From: an uncultured Oscillospiraceae bacterium | GTDB lineage: Bacteria > Bacillota > Clostridia > Oscillospirales > Oscillospiraceae | Direction: 5' to 3' | DNA length: 64,000 bases | Assembly (NCBI GenBank): GCA_947629775.1 | Contig: CANRFA010000006.1 | Location: 23,459 to 87,458 of the forward strand | Shown here: positions 32,149 through 42,200 of the stretch, piece by piece | Position numbering within the stretch: the stretch's first letter is position 1 | Layout of the letters: the number at the start of each line of letters is the position of its first letter | The notes under the pieces: generated by a model | Told to the model about the DNA's origin: nothing | Database searches by the model: none | What the model saw: the letters and a program-made list of their open reading frames with translations, nothing else | Position numbers and translations under genes: made by a program

Positions 32149-34716
32149 CTATATGGTTGCCAGGGGACAGGATCTGCTGTAAATGCCGCTGCCGAGGGAG
32201 TGTGTGGCGCCGTCCGGAAGAGTCAGGTGGCAGCGGGCCCCGAAGGGAACCTGGACTGTGACCGTAAAGACACCCTTTTCCCATCGCCACTCTGCGGCGG
32301 TCAGACCATAGGGAGTCCGTGTGGAAGCTTTTGCCCAGGTAAGATCTCCGCCGGGCACGGGGCGCACGGAAAAGACCTTCCAGCCCGGTTCCTCGGCCTC
32401 CAGTCCGACCACCCGCCGGTAGAGGAAATCCCCCACGGCGCCGCTTGCGTAGTGGTTGTAGGAGATCATCAGATCCGTACCGTCGTCGCCGATGGGGCAG
32501 ACGCCGTTTTCGTCCAGGCCATCCCAGCGTTCCCAGATGGTTGTGGCGCCCATCTTCACCTCGTAGAGCCAGGATGGGCACTTTGTATTCAGGAGCATGC
32601 GATAGGCAGTGTCCGCATGGCCGTTGTCCGCAAGGGCGAAGAGCAGGAAGGGAGTACCGGGGAAACCGGTTCCGATGCGGTATTCCCGCCGCTCCGCCAG
32701 GCGGACCAGGTTGTCTGCGGCGTTCTGCCTGGCCTGGGGCGTGGCGAACATGTCCAGCCAGAGAGGCAGCACGTATCCGGTCTGGAACTGCTCTCCCAGC
32801 AGGGTGCCGTTGCCGTCGGTCAGGAGACTGGAGAAGGCGTCCGCCACCCGATCGCTGTAATCCGCATAGCGCGTGGCGTCTTCGCTTTCTCCGAGGATGG
32901 CGGCGATGCGGGAGAGAAGGCGGGTGGTGTTGCGCAGGCTGGCGGTGGCGGTCCACTTTGCCCGTCCCTGCCACTGGCTCATTCTGGGGACATCCGGAGC
33001 TACCCAGTCTCCGAAGTGGAGAGTGGCTGGGGTGTCCCAGATGTATTTTTTCTTCCCGATGCTGAACAGGCCGGCCCAGAAGATGCAGGCCTTAACGTAC
33101 TTCTTCATGGAGTCGTAACTGTCCCGCAGGATCTGCGTGTCGCCCCTGGCCTGATATTCCGCCCAGGGAACCAGGATACAGGCGTCGTCCCACCAGTCCA
33201 CCGCCATATCCGGCATGGTGGTGGGAAAGCCGTAGCCCTGGGGCGGAATCGTATTGGGGAAGCCGCCTCCTTTACGCTGTTCTGCGCGGAGATCCAGCAG
33301 CCATTTGTCCAGAAAGCGGCTCATGTCGAAATTGAAGCAGGCGGTGGGAGAGAACACGGCGATGTCGCCGGTCCATCCCATGCGCTCGTCCCGCTGAGGG
33401 CAGTCTGTGGGAATGTCCATGAAGTTGGAGGTGGCGCCCCAGACAATGTTGCTCTGGAGCTGATTGAGCAGGGGGTTCGAGCAGGAGAAGTCGCCAATGT
33501 GCTCCACGTCCGAGCAGAGGACCAGGCCTGTGACCTGCACATGCTCGCGGTCGATACCCGTTACACTGATGTAGCGGAACCCCATGTAGGTCAGGGTGGG
33601 GGCGTAGGTCTGTTCTCCTTCCCGGCAGGTATAAAGAATGGCAGCCTGGGCGGTTCGCAGAAAGCGGGTGTTGAGCGTGCCGTCGGGATTCAGAATCTCG
33701 GCGTGGCGCACCGTGACCTTCTGCCCCTGGCGGCCCTGGAGTTTCAGCTCCACCACACCGGCGAAGTTCTGCCCGAAGTCGTAAATCAGGGAACCGTCCG
33801 GCCGGGGCGTACAGGAGACGGGACGCAGACGGGTCCGCACCCGCACCGGAGCGCCGAAGTCCGCCCGGATGCGAGGGGAGATCTTCAGCTTTTCCGGGGC
33901 GGCGGGGCCCCAGCGGGCGGTGTCATACCGGCAGGTGGCGTCATAAGTCTCCCCGTCGTAGAGGTCCGCCATCTTCCAGGGACCGTCTTCGGTTACTTCC
34001 CAGGAGGAGTCTGTGCCCAGAATTTCCCGGCTTCCGTCCGCGTACTGGAGATGGAGTTCCAGAAGCAGTGCCTGGCGGTCCGCTGTGATCCGGTTGACCC
34101 GGGTGAAAACGAAGGATCCCACCGCCCAGCCGCCGGCCACGACGACGCGCAGTTCGTTTTCTTCCTTCAGAAGAGAAGTGATATCCAGCGTCTGGTACTG
34201 GAGGTTGGCCCGGTAGGAGGTGAAACCGGGGGCGAAGTACCGGTCTCCGGCCCGGGACCCGTTGACGTAGAGCTCGTATATGCCCATGGCAGTGGCAAGC
34301 ACCCGGGCCCGGACGATCGGCTTTTTCAGAGAGATCCGCCGGCGGAAGGTCATGGGAAGCGGGGAGACCTTCTTCTCCGTGAAGCGGTAGCGGGGATCGC
34401 TGATCCACTGTCCGGTCCAGGGAGTATCCATCCGGCCGGTTTCAAAGACCAGGGAGGCCCGGGCGGTTTCTCCGGCGTCGTCCTCTGCCACAAGGGTGGC
34501 GGTATACGTTGTGAAGGGACGCAGAGCGGGCCCTTCGTAGGGAATGGCGATCTGACGGTCCGTTTCCACGGACCAGGTTCCCACCCGCAGGGTGGCGCGG
34601 CGCAGAAGCGCGTCTGACCGGTCGCTGTCCAGAGCGAAGGAAAAGCGGGGATGGGGCCGGTCTGTGATACAGCCGGCGGTCAGATTTTCTACGGTAAAAC
34701 GAAGAACCTTCAGCAT
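32149..34716 (-). CDS. alpha-L-rhamnosidase (GH78)
   Basis: 855-residue multidomain GH78 enzyme. An N-terminal Ig-like domain (VENLTAGCITDRPHPRFSFAL) is followed by the Bac_rhamnosid_N sandwich (ARVLATAMGIYELYVNG) and a concanavalin-like Bac_rhamnosid domain. The (alpha/alpha)6 catalytic barrel contains IPTDCPQRDERMGWTGD (about 415-431, general acid region) and TTIWERWDG (about 764-772, general base Glu). A C-terminal beta domain closes the protein. It removes terminal alpha-L-rhamnose from oligosaccharides or plant glycosides, inside the cell because no signal peptide is present. GGAAGGAG precedes the ATG. Confidence 0.92.
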   Translation of the reverse strand: MLKVLRFTVENLTAGCITDRPHPRFSFALDSDRSDALLRRATLRVGTWSVETDRQIAIPYEGPALRPFTTYTATLVAEDDAGETARASLVFETGRMDTPWTGQWISDPRYRFTEKKVSPLPMTFRRRISLKKPIVRARVLATAMGIYELYVNGSRAGDRYFAPGFTSYRANLQYQTLDITSLLKEENELRVVVAGGWAVGSFVFTRVNRITADRQALLLELHLQYADGSREILGTDSSWEVTEDGPWKMADLYDGETYDATCRYDTARWGPAAPEKLKISPRIRADFGAPVRVRTRLRPVSCTPRPDGSLIYDFGQNFAGVVELKLQGRQGQKVTVRHAEILNPDGTLNTRFLRTAQAAILYTCREGEQTYAPTLTYMGFRYISVTGIDREHVQVTGLVLCSDVEHIGDFSCSNPLLNQLQSNIVWGATSNFMDIPTDCPQRDERMGWTGDIAVFSPTACFNFDMSRFLDKWLLDLRAEQRKGGGFPNTIPPQGYGFPTTMPDMAVDWWDDACILVPWAEYQARGDTQILRDSYDSMKKYVKACIFWAGLFSIGKKKYIWDTPATLHFGDWVAPDVPRMSQWQGRAKWTATASLRNTTRLLSRIAAILGESEDATRYADYSDRVADAFSSLLTDGNGTLLGEQFQTGYVLPLWLDMFATPQARQNAADNLVRLAERREYRIGTGFPGTPFLLFALADNGHADTAYRMLLNTKCPSWLYEVKMGATTIWERWDGLDENGVCPIGDDGTDLMISYNHYASGAVGDFLYRRVVGLEAEEPGWKVFSVRPVPGGDLTWAKASTRTPYGLTAAEWRWEKGVFTVTVQVPFGARCHLTLPDGATHSLGSGIYSRSCPLATI

Positions 34717-34737
34717 GGGTTCAGTCTCCTTCCGAAA

Positions 34738-34765
34738 GCCGGGCGGCCCCGCAGGGCCGCCCGGC
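34738..34765 (-). other. intercistronic hairpin between GPH symporter and GH78 genes
   Basis: GCCGGGCGGCCC, loop CGCA, GGGCCGCCCGGC form a perfect 12-bp stem 12 bases after the symporter stop, with only TTTC following on the minus strand. It may be a leaky terminator or mRNA processing element. Confidence 0.6.
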
Positions 34766-34777
34766 GGAATGGGAAGC

Positions 34778-36232
34778 TCAGTCTTTCTTCCGTGCGGCGA
34801 TGGCCTTCTGCTCCTCGGGGAGATTCTTCTCTACGGTCCAGAGGAACATCAGCAGGGCGCACAGGGCGTAGGCGACGGTTTCAATCCAGATGTAGCTGAC
34901 GCCGATGGTGACTTCTACCGTCACGCTCTGGGAAGCCAGAGCGGCGCCGGGTGTGGGCGCCACATAGCCGGCTACGCTGAGCATGGCCATGAAAATGGAG
35001 TTGCAGATCGGGGTGGCGGCCACCATGATGGAGCTGTAGAGGGACATGGTGAGACCGTCTGTGCGGATGCCGCTCTTATACTCGATGTGATCCAGTACGT
35101 CCGCCAGCATGGCGAGAATCAGATAGGCGGCGGGGGAGGACCCCAGGCATTTGAGGGCTACGCCGATCGCGGTGGGGACGATATTGCCCCCGCCAAGACC
35201 GGCCAGAACGCCGCCGGCCACGCCCAGGATCATGCCCACGATGGTTACCGTCCGTTTCCCGAACTTATTTGCCAGGGGCACCACAAAGGCGGCGGCCACC
35301 GCCATGGGGATGGCGCCCATGACGGCCAGGATGGTCTGAACGATGCCATAGTCTCCGTTGAAGGGAGTGGTATCGATGACCCACTGACAGAAGTAGCTCA
35401 TGGAACCGTTCTTCATGGCGCCGGACCACTGGAAGAGGAGGTAGAAGATCATGACGATCCACCACCACTTCTCGCTGGTGACGGCCTTCAGCTGTTCCCC
35501 GATGGAGGGGGCGCCGGCTTTTTCTTCCACTGCGGCGCCGGAAAGCAGTTCCTCCGTGACGCGCTCGCGGGTGAACTGGTACTGAAGCAGAATGGTAAGG
35601 GCGGAGAAGATGGCGATCCCCAGCATCACCAGGAACCACAGGTTCTGGTCTTCGTGGAGCACGTTGGAGACCAGAGCGGGGAAGATCATGGAGCCCACGC
35701 CCATGACGCCCAGACCCGCGATGTTGGTGAAGGAGGCCAGACCGGCCCGCTGGGAGCTGTTGCGGGTGGAGACGGGTACCAGAGTGGAGTTGGCCGTATT
35801 GTAGATGGGGTAGGCTACGGCGTAATAGAGGTTATAAGCGATGGCGACCCAGACCATTCTGGCGGTTCCCTGGAAGGGAACGATGAACATGAGAACGCTG
35901 GCGATGGAGAGGGTGAGCGCGGAGAGCAGAACCCAGGGACGGGCCTTGCCGGCAAGAGAGTGTGTGCGTTCGATGAGCTGCCCTACGATGAGGTTGGCGG
36001 CGACAATGAAGATGGTGGAGATCAGCTGCAGGCCGGAGAGAAAGGCGGTGTCCAGCAGCAGCACGTCTGTGAAGTACTTGTTGAGGAAACTGGAGAAGAT
36101 ACCAGAGGAAAGCAGCGCGCCGAAGGGGCCGATGAAGTAGCCGAAGAGCATCTCCGGCAGACGGACTTCGGAAGAAGTGATGCGGGACCGCAGCAGAGGA
36201 CTGTTCCAGATCCCGCCGGTTTCCTTACGCAT
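34778..36232 (-). CDS. GPH-family sugar:cation symporter (MFS)
   Basis: 484-residue carrier with about 12 transmembrane segments of the glycoside-pentoside-hexuronide:cation family (LPEMLFGYFIGPFGALLSSGIFSSFLNKYFTDVLLLD at the N-terminus, GKARPWVLLSALTLSIASVLMF in the first cytoplasmic loop, WWWIVMIFYLLFQWSGAMKN in the second half, and DVLDHIEYKSGIRTDGLTMSLYS near the C-terminus). It probably imports the oligosaccharide or glycoside that the cytoplasmic GH2, GH43 and GH78 enzymes then dismantle. The ATG at 36232 has AAAGGA about ten bases upstream; a four-codon overlapping ORF starting ATGCCTTATG lies between them. Confidence 0.9.
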   Translation of the reverse strand: MRKETGGIWNSPLLRSRITSSEVRLPEMLFGYFIGPFGALLSSGIFSSFLNKYFTDVLLLDTAFLSGLQLISTIFIVAANLIVGQLIERTHSLAGKARPWVLLSALTLSIASVLMFIVPFQGTARMVWVAIAYNLYYAVAYPIYNTANSTLVPVSTRNSSQRAGLASFTNIAGLGVMGVGSMIFPALVSNVLHEDQNLWFLVMLGIAIFSALTILLQYQFTRERVTEELLSGAAVEEKAGAPSIGEQLKAVTSEKWWWIVMIFYLLFQWSGAMKNGSMSYFCQWVIDTTPFNGDYGIVQTILAVMGAIPMAVAAAFVVPLANKFGKRTVTIVGMILGVAGGVLAGLGGGNIVPTAIGVALKCLGSSPAAYLILAMLADVLDHIEYKSGIRTDGLTMSLYSSIMVAATPICNSIFMAMLSVAGYVAPTPGAALASQSVTVEVTIGVSYIWIETVAYALCALLMFLWTVEKNLPEEQKAIAARKKD

Positions 36233-36267
36233 AAGGCATGATTCCTTTCGTACATGAGTTGCCGGAC

Positions 36268-38679
36268 TCAGATGGTCCGGACAGGAATGGAGACGCTGCA
36301 GGAGAGAGTGCCGTCCGAGACGGACAGGGTGACAGGCCCTTCGCTGTCCGCCTTTACAACGGCCAGAGCCTCTCCGTAGTAGGTATCCGTTTCGCTGCCG
36401 GCGAAGCCTTTCGCATTGAAGGGGCAGGCGCTGCCCAGTCCTGCCAGGGTGCCGCCCTGGACGGAGACCTTGAGAATTCCCCGTTCCAGAGGCTTCAGGA
36501 TGCCCGCATTATCCGTGTACTTCAGGCGAATGAAGGCCAGACGGCCGGGACGGACATCCGGGGCCTCGGGAATGGCCTGCAGGCGGGTCTCCGAGGAGGC
36601 GGTTTTCAGACTGGCGCGGCCCAGCTCGTTGCCCGAGGCGTCAAAGCTGATAGCCTCGATGGTGCCGTCCTCGTATACACAGCGGAAGCGGGCGATACAG
36701 TCGTTTTTCAGAGCCTTCCGGCCCACGCTTCTGCCGTTGATCTTCAGTTCCACGGAGGCGGCCCGGGCATAGACCTCCACGTCCGCCTTGTTTCCGCTGT
36801 ACCCGTGCCAGCTCCAGCTGTCGATGGCGTTGGACATCTTCCAGGCCGAGGGGGAGTGCTTGTCTCCGGTGTGATTGACCGGACAGACGCCCAGGAAGGG
36901 GCCTTTGTCCTGTTCCAGAGCGACCCGGGTATAGAGGGCCTCGCACAGGGGGCGGCCGGTCAGATCCACCCGGCCGGAACCGGCGGTGACCCAGCCCAGA
37001 CCGCCGTCAAAGCGGGGCGCGTAGTCGCTGTACTCCCAGCTGCCGACCATGACTTCGCCCATGTAGTCCATTCCGGCCCACACGAAGTCGCCCACCAGGC
37101 GGGGCTCCACCTTGGCCAGTTCGCGGAATTTGTAAGCGTCGTTGCAGAAGGTTTCGCTGCCGAGAATCAGGCGCGACGGGTATTTTTTCAGATCGTGGCG
37201 GTAGCGGTAGATGCCGTAGTTGTATCCGGCGATATCCATCTGCGCGAACGCGTCTTTCGTGCGCCAGTCGCAGGGCGGAATTGTGGCGCCCCGCTTCATG
37301 AACTCGTCGCCCAGCAGGCCGGCCATGTCGTTGAAGAACTTGCTGCCGACCGCCTTTTCCTTTTTGGGTTTGCCGTCCGCTTTCCGCTTTTCCGCCTTCT
37401 GAGCTTCTTTCTTCGCCTTCTCGTCGCTGTAGACGCCGAAGCCCACGGAGGAGAGGAAGTTGAAGAAGATGTTAATGCCGCAGGTGACGGGGCGGCTGTC
37501 GTCCAGACCATGGAGAAAGTCGGTCAGCTGGCGGGTAAGGGCGATTCCCTTCTTCTGGGCGGTCTCGGAGACCTCGTTGCCGGTGGAGTACAGGATCACG
37601 CTGGGGTGATTATAGTCCTTTTCCACCATGTCCGTCAGATCCTGGCGCCACCAGTCGTTGAAGTACGTTACATAGTCGTGTTCGGTCTTGTGGATATACC
37701 AGTGGTCGATGTATTCGTCCATGACCAGGATACCCAGGTGGTCGCAGGCGTCCAGCAGGTACTTTGAGCAGGGGTTGTGGGCGGAGCGGATGGCGTTGTA
37801 GCCGTTTTCCTTCATCAGGCGGATCTTGCGCCACTCCGCGTCCTCGTAACAGCGCGCGCCCAGCACGCCGTTGTCGTGGTGGATACAGGCCCCCTGGATG
37901 ATGATGCGGCTGCCGTTCAGGAGAATGCCGTGGCGGCCCCAGGAAAGCGTGCGGATGCCGAAGGTGGAGCTGGCGGTATCTGCGCCGAAGAAGGCGTGAC
38001 AGAGGTAGAGAGCGGGAGAATCCGGGCTCCACAGACTGGCGTCCGGAATGGAAAGGGTCAGAACGGCCTTTCCGTTTTCGGCCCGGGCCTCGCCGGAGGC
38101 GGCCAGGTTGCCCGCGCTGTCCCGCACTTCCACCCGCACCGGGCCGTCCCCCTGGGTGAGGACCGTGACCGCGATGGAGGCGGGCTGGATGCTCAGCGTA
38201 CGGATGCGAAGACCATTGAGGAGAATGTGGGCGTCCGCCGGACCGGTCCACAGCCGGACCGGGCGGTAGATGCCGGCGCCGGAGTACCAGCGGGAGTTGG
38301 GCTGGTCCGCGTTGCGGGCGATGACCTGCAGAAGGTTTTCCTGGCCCGGGAGCAGTTTTCCGGTCAGGTCCACGTAGAAGTTCGTGTAGCCGTACGGGCG
38401 GAACATCAGGGACTCTCCGTTCAGAGAGACCTCCGCGTTATGATAGACACCTTCAAACTCCAGGACGGTCTTCTGTCCGACGACTTCGGGGCCGGGGACG
38501 AAGGTCTTCTCATAGAGATAGTCGTAGCCCTCGTACCAGCCGGTGTTGACACCGCCGGCGGACAGCTCGCTTCTGGACTCCGAAATCATGGCGTCGTGAG
38601 GGATGGATACGCTGCGGCCGGGACCCGGGTCCCCCAGATGCCTGCACGTCCAGCCGTCGTGAAAGAGATTCTGTTGCAT
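36268..38679 (-). CDS. glycoside hydrolase family 2 protein (beta-galactosidase-like)
   Basis: 803-residue GH2 enzyme: sugar-binding sandwich (about 15-160; ISIPHDAM-type start, FEGVYHNAEVSLNG), Ig-like domain (about 165-265), TIM barrel (about 270-560) and C-terminal Ig-like domains. The acid/base Glu is in LYSTGNEVSETAQ, and the nucleophile is probably Glu in LILGSETFCND. There is an unusual Lys/Ala-rich insertion in the barrel (DEKAKKEAQKAEKRKADGKPKKEKAVG, about 410-440). There is no signal peptide. It may remove beta-galactosyl or another beta-linked residue; the exact substrate is not visible. The ribosome site is weak (CGAGG), consistent with coupling inside the operon. Confidence 0.9.
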   Translation of the reverse strand: MQQNLFHDGWTCRHLGDPGPGRSVSIPHDAMISESRSELSAGGVNTGWYEGYDYLYEKTFVPGPEVVGQKTVLEFEGVYHNAEVSLNGESLMFRPYGYTNFYVDLTGKLLPGQENLLQVIARNADQPNSRWYSGAGIYRPVRLWTGPADAHILLNGLRIRTLSIQPASIAVTVLTQGDGPVRVEVRDSAGNLAASGEARAENGKAVLTLSIPDASLWSPDSPALYLCHAFFGADTASSTFGIRTLSWGRHGILLNGSRIIIQGACIHHDNGVLGARCYEDAEWRKIRLMKENGYNAIRSAHNPCSKYLLDACDHLGILVMDEYIDHWYIHKTEHDYVTYFNDWWRQDLTDMVEKDYNHPSVILYSTGNEVSETAQKKGIALTRQLTDFLHGLDDSRPVTCGINIFFNFLSSVGFGVYSDEKAKKEAQKAEKRKADGKPKKEKAVGSKFFNDMAGLLGDEFMKRGATIPPCDWRTKDAFAQMDIAGYNYGIYRYRHDLKKYPSRLILGSETFCNDAYKFRELAKVEPRLVGDFVWAGMDYMGEVMVGSWEYSDYAPRFDGGLGWVTAGSGRVDLTGRPLCEALYTRVALEQDKGPFLGVCPVNHTGDKHSPSAWKMSNAIDSWSWHGYSGNKADVEVYARAASVELKINGRSVGRKALKNDCIARFRCVYEDGTIEAISFDASGNELGRASLKTASSETRLQAIPEAPDVRPGRLAFIRLKYTDNAGILKPLERGILKVSVQGGTLAGLGSACPFNAKGFAGSETDTYYGEALAVVKADSEGPVTLSVSDGTLSCSVSIPVRTI

Positions 38680-38731
38680 GGGAGAACATACGCCTCGCTT
38701 TCTGAAAAATTGCGTCAGGGGCTATGCGTCC

Positions 38732-38758
38732 GCCCCCTTCCGGTTTCCGGAAGGGGGC
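38732..38758 (-). other. intercistronic hairpin between the 4-TM and GH2 genes
   Basis: GCCCCCTTCCGG, loop TTT, CCGGAAGGGGGC is a perfect 12-bp stem in the 145-base gap; no T tract follows on either strand, so it is not a standard terminator. Confidence 0.55.
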
Positions 38759-38824
38759 AGGCGCGGGAAGAATTCAGATATGTTCCCGTTTCCCGCCTTG
38801 ACTTGCGGGGCGGGCCAGGGAATG

Positions 38825-39223
38825 TCAGGCGGATTTTGCCTTGCCCAGGAAGTTGGTGATGATGCTCAGCAGCAGGCCCACGCCTGTTACGGCGACGAAG
38901 GTGAGGAAGTGCTGCAGAGAGCTGGCCTCGTCCAGGCCGGCCACCACGTTGCCCAGCTGGTTCATCTGAGAGGAGAAACTGAGCACAAGGGCATAGGCGA
39001 AAAGCGTCACAGTGACGATGGAGATCAGGTTATAGATGGGGCGGGGGCCGGTTGCCATGACCAGAATCACTCCGGCAATTTCCAGAATGGCGGCGGCCAG
39101 CAGCAGGGTGGAGACGGTGCCCACCCGATTGGCTACCGTACCGTTGAGCACAAAGCCGGCGATGCCGAAGGCCGCGACAACGATGCCGAGATAGACGCCC
39201 AGCGCGCGTTTGGTAGGTTTCAT
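38825..39223 (-). CDS. small four-helix membrane protein of unknown function
   Basis: 132 residues with four predicted transmembrane segments (ALGVYLGIVVAAFGIAGFVL, VSTLLLAAAILEIAGVILVM, LISIVTVTLFAYALVLSFSS, FLTFVAVTGVGLLLSIITNFL) and short loops. I do not recognise a named family. It sits 13 bases after the membrane-anchored GH3 gene with AAGGAGG before its ATG, so a role with that enzyme at the membrane is plausible but unproven. Confidence 0.8.
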   Translation of the reverse strand: MKPTKRALGVYLGIVVAAFGIAGFVLNGTVANRVGTVSTLLLAAAILEIAGVILVMATGPRPIYNLISIVTVTLFAYALVLSFSSQMNQLGNVVAGLDEASSLQHFLTFVAVTGVGLLLSIITNFLGKAKSA

Positions 39224-39236
39224 GGTATCTGCCTCC

Positions 39237-42200
39237 TTATTCCTGTTCTTTCTGTTTTCTGCCGGTTACGGAGCCCTTTACGCACAGAGCGAAAGATGCT
39301 ATGGCCAGAATTCCGCAGCCCGCTTCCACGCCGGTCAGCAGGTTCTGCCACCAGGTCCGTACGTGGACGATCTCGGTATCGGGATTGAAATTGTTCATGG
39401 CGGCGCTGCTGACGCCGTTGTAGAGGGCGTAGCGCAGGGCCAGTTTCATCTTCTGCTGGAAGCCGCTGTCCGCCCGGATTTTCTCCATGTTGGCGGCGGA
39501 ACTCATGGAGCCGATGTTGGAGGCGTCGTAGGCCGTGCTGGTGAGACAGCCGGTGCCGCCGCCCATGACCACGTCGCGCCAGTTCATGTAGTCGGCGCCG
39601 TTGATCATATCCGTGATGATGAAGCCGGTGAAGCCCCATTCATTGCGCACGATCTGCTCCAGAAGACCGGAGTGGGCGCCGGCGTAGACGGTACCGGCAC
39701 GGTTGAAGGCGGTCATGATGCTGCCGGAATAATTGCTGGAGAGCACGGCCTGGAAAGCCCGGAGTTCGTTCTCCCGGGCGGCCTGCTCGGTCATGAAGGT
39801 GGAAACGCCGGAGCGGTTCAGTTCCTGGTGATTGAACGCCAGGTGCTTGGGTTCGGAAAGCAGACCCTTGGAGCGGCAGCCCTTGCACAGGGAAGTGCCC
39901 ATCAGACTGGTCAGCATGGGATCTTCGGAGTAGTACTCATGGTTGCGGGCGCAGTAGGGAGTGCGGTGCAGGTTGAGGCCCGGGGCGATGATGGAGGCGA
40001 TGTTGCTCCAGAGTCCTGTCTCGCCGAAGAGGATGCCCTCCCGCTCCGCCAGTTCCTTATTGAAGGTGGCCGCTACGATGGGTTCGGTGGGCATGGTGCT
40101 GGAGGAATAGTTGGCGTTGGTTTCGCTGTTGTCCACATAGGTGGGTTCGTCCGCGGACGTATTGGCGTCCCAGTTGGCGTTGTAGCCGGGAACCTGGTCA
40201 TAGGCGAAGCCAATGGGGCCATCGTGGTTGACAATGGCGGGGAAGACGATGGATTCAATCTGCTCCAGGTTGTCGCCGGCGTGCTCGATGAAGTTGACGG
40301 CCTCTTCCAGGGTCATCTGATCCACGAGCTGATCCCAGGCGGAATCGTCCCAGTCCTTCACGCCGGCAAAGAGTCCGGTGGAAGGATCCGTGATCATGAA
40401 GTCGGCGGCCACCAGACCGCTGTCCACGCCCCACGAAACGGCGTCGCCGCCGGTGGTAAACTCATAGTTGCTGTTGGTGAGGCCCACCATCATTTCGTCG
40501 GTGGGGGTCAGATTCTCCACGGTCTTCCAGCCCTTCGTCCAGTCGGCGCGGGTGGTGTATTCCACGGAGTCGGGAATCAGTTTGTTCAGATCCATGTTCT
40601 GCAGGGCGTTCTGCACATTCTCGGAATACGTGCTGATATCCCGGGAGAGGAGGTTCCAGACCTGCGCGTTTTCGGCGCGGATCACATCGGAAGAAGCGGT
40701 GGAGACCAGTCCTTCCTGGCTGCCGGTCTTTGCGGCCAGCACATTGTTGAGCGCCTCGTGGGCGCCGTTGCCGATGGCGAAGTAGTAGTCGCCCTCGTCC
40801 AGAACCCAGGCGCCGGGTGTGCCGTCCGCCTTGGTGACCGTCTCATCGTAGCTGGCCATGAAGGCAGGATCAAACTCGATGGTGACGGTTTCGCTCTGGC
40901 CGGGGTTAAGAATGCCGGTTTTGGCGAAGTCCAGCAGCTGAATGGCGGATTTCTCCAGGCCGCCTGCGGTATAGGGGGCCTGTACGTAGAGCTGAACCAC
41001 GCTCTTGCCGGCTGTGCTGCCGGTGTTGGTGACCTCCACGACGGCGGTTCCGGTGCTGCCCGGGGTTACATCGACGCTGATCAGCTTCTGTTCAAACGTG
41101 GTGTAGCTGAGGCCGTAGCCGAAGGGATAGGAGACTTCGGAGGCATAGTTCCAGTTGCTGCCGCTGGTGGAGCCGGCGGGATCCGTGGCCTTGCCCTGGT
41201 TCAGGACAGAGTCCTCGTAGCGGGTTTCGTAGTACTTGTATCCGGTGTAGATGCTTTCGGTTTCGGCCAGGTACCAGTCGGCCTTGTCCGCCTCGGTGAG
41301 ACCGGGATTTTCGGACTGGGTGCTGTTGGAGTAGAGGTAGAGACCGAAGTTCTGCATGGCGGGCGCGGAGACGGAGCTGACGGCGAAGGTATCCGGCAGG
41401 TGACCGGAGGGATTGGCGTCGCCGCAGAGAACGTCCGCCACGCCCAGGAAGCCGTTCATGCCGGGAACGCCGGTCCAGAGGATGGAATCAATGTCCGGAT
41501 CGTTTTTCAGTTCGTCGATCTCCATGGCGTTGTCCGTATTCAGAAGGACGATGACCTTGCTGCTGTGGGCCTTCGCCAGGTCGATCATGGCGCGCTCATA
41601 GTCGGACAGGGCCAGAGGACGTTCGTAGTGGTCGCCCTCGGTGGAGTTGATCATGTTCGGACTGTAGTCGGCGGCTTCGGAGTTGTCCCGGGAGAGAACC
41701 ACCACCGCGGCGGTGCCGTCGGCGCTGGCAAGGATCTCGTCGGTGTAGAGGCTGGCGGGAATTTCGCCAACGGGATAGATGGCGGGAGGTTCATAGGTAG
41801 CCGTGAAGCTGGGGATCAGACCGTGCGCGGGCGCGCCGCCGCCACCAAAGCCCCGGCGGGCATAGGCAAAGGCCGCCTCGCTGGCATAAAGGGCCTTCAT
41901 GGTTTCGTTTACGCTGAAGCCCTTTTCCGCCAGGGCCTCTTCGATGCCGTAGATGGTCTGCCCCTCGGGGGCGTCCACCGAGGAGCCGATCATGCCGGCG
42001 ATGGTGGGGAAGTGGCTGTTCATGCCCCAGAGCGTGACGGTTTCGCTGTCCTTTTTCAGGGGCAGGGCGCCGTTGTCGTTCTTCAGCAGAACAGCTCCTT
42101 CGCTTCCGATCTCTTCCGCCAGGGCCACCTGGGCGTCAATAACCTCCTGAAGGCTGGCGTAGTCGGACTGGAAGTACTGTCCGCCGGTGTTCTTCAGGGT

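Noticed and set aside
30598-34617. 1339-residue plus-strand ORF
   Set aside because: It lies exactly antisense to the GH43 and GH78 genes, is Val/Gly/His/Gln-rich with no domain, and is a GC-driven shadow.
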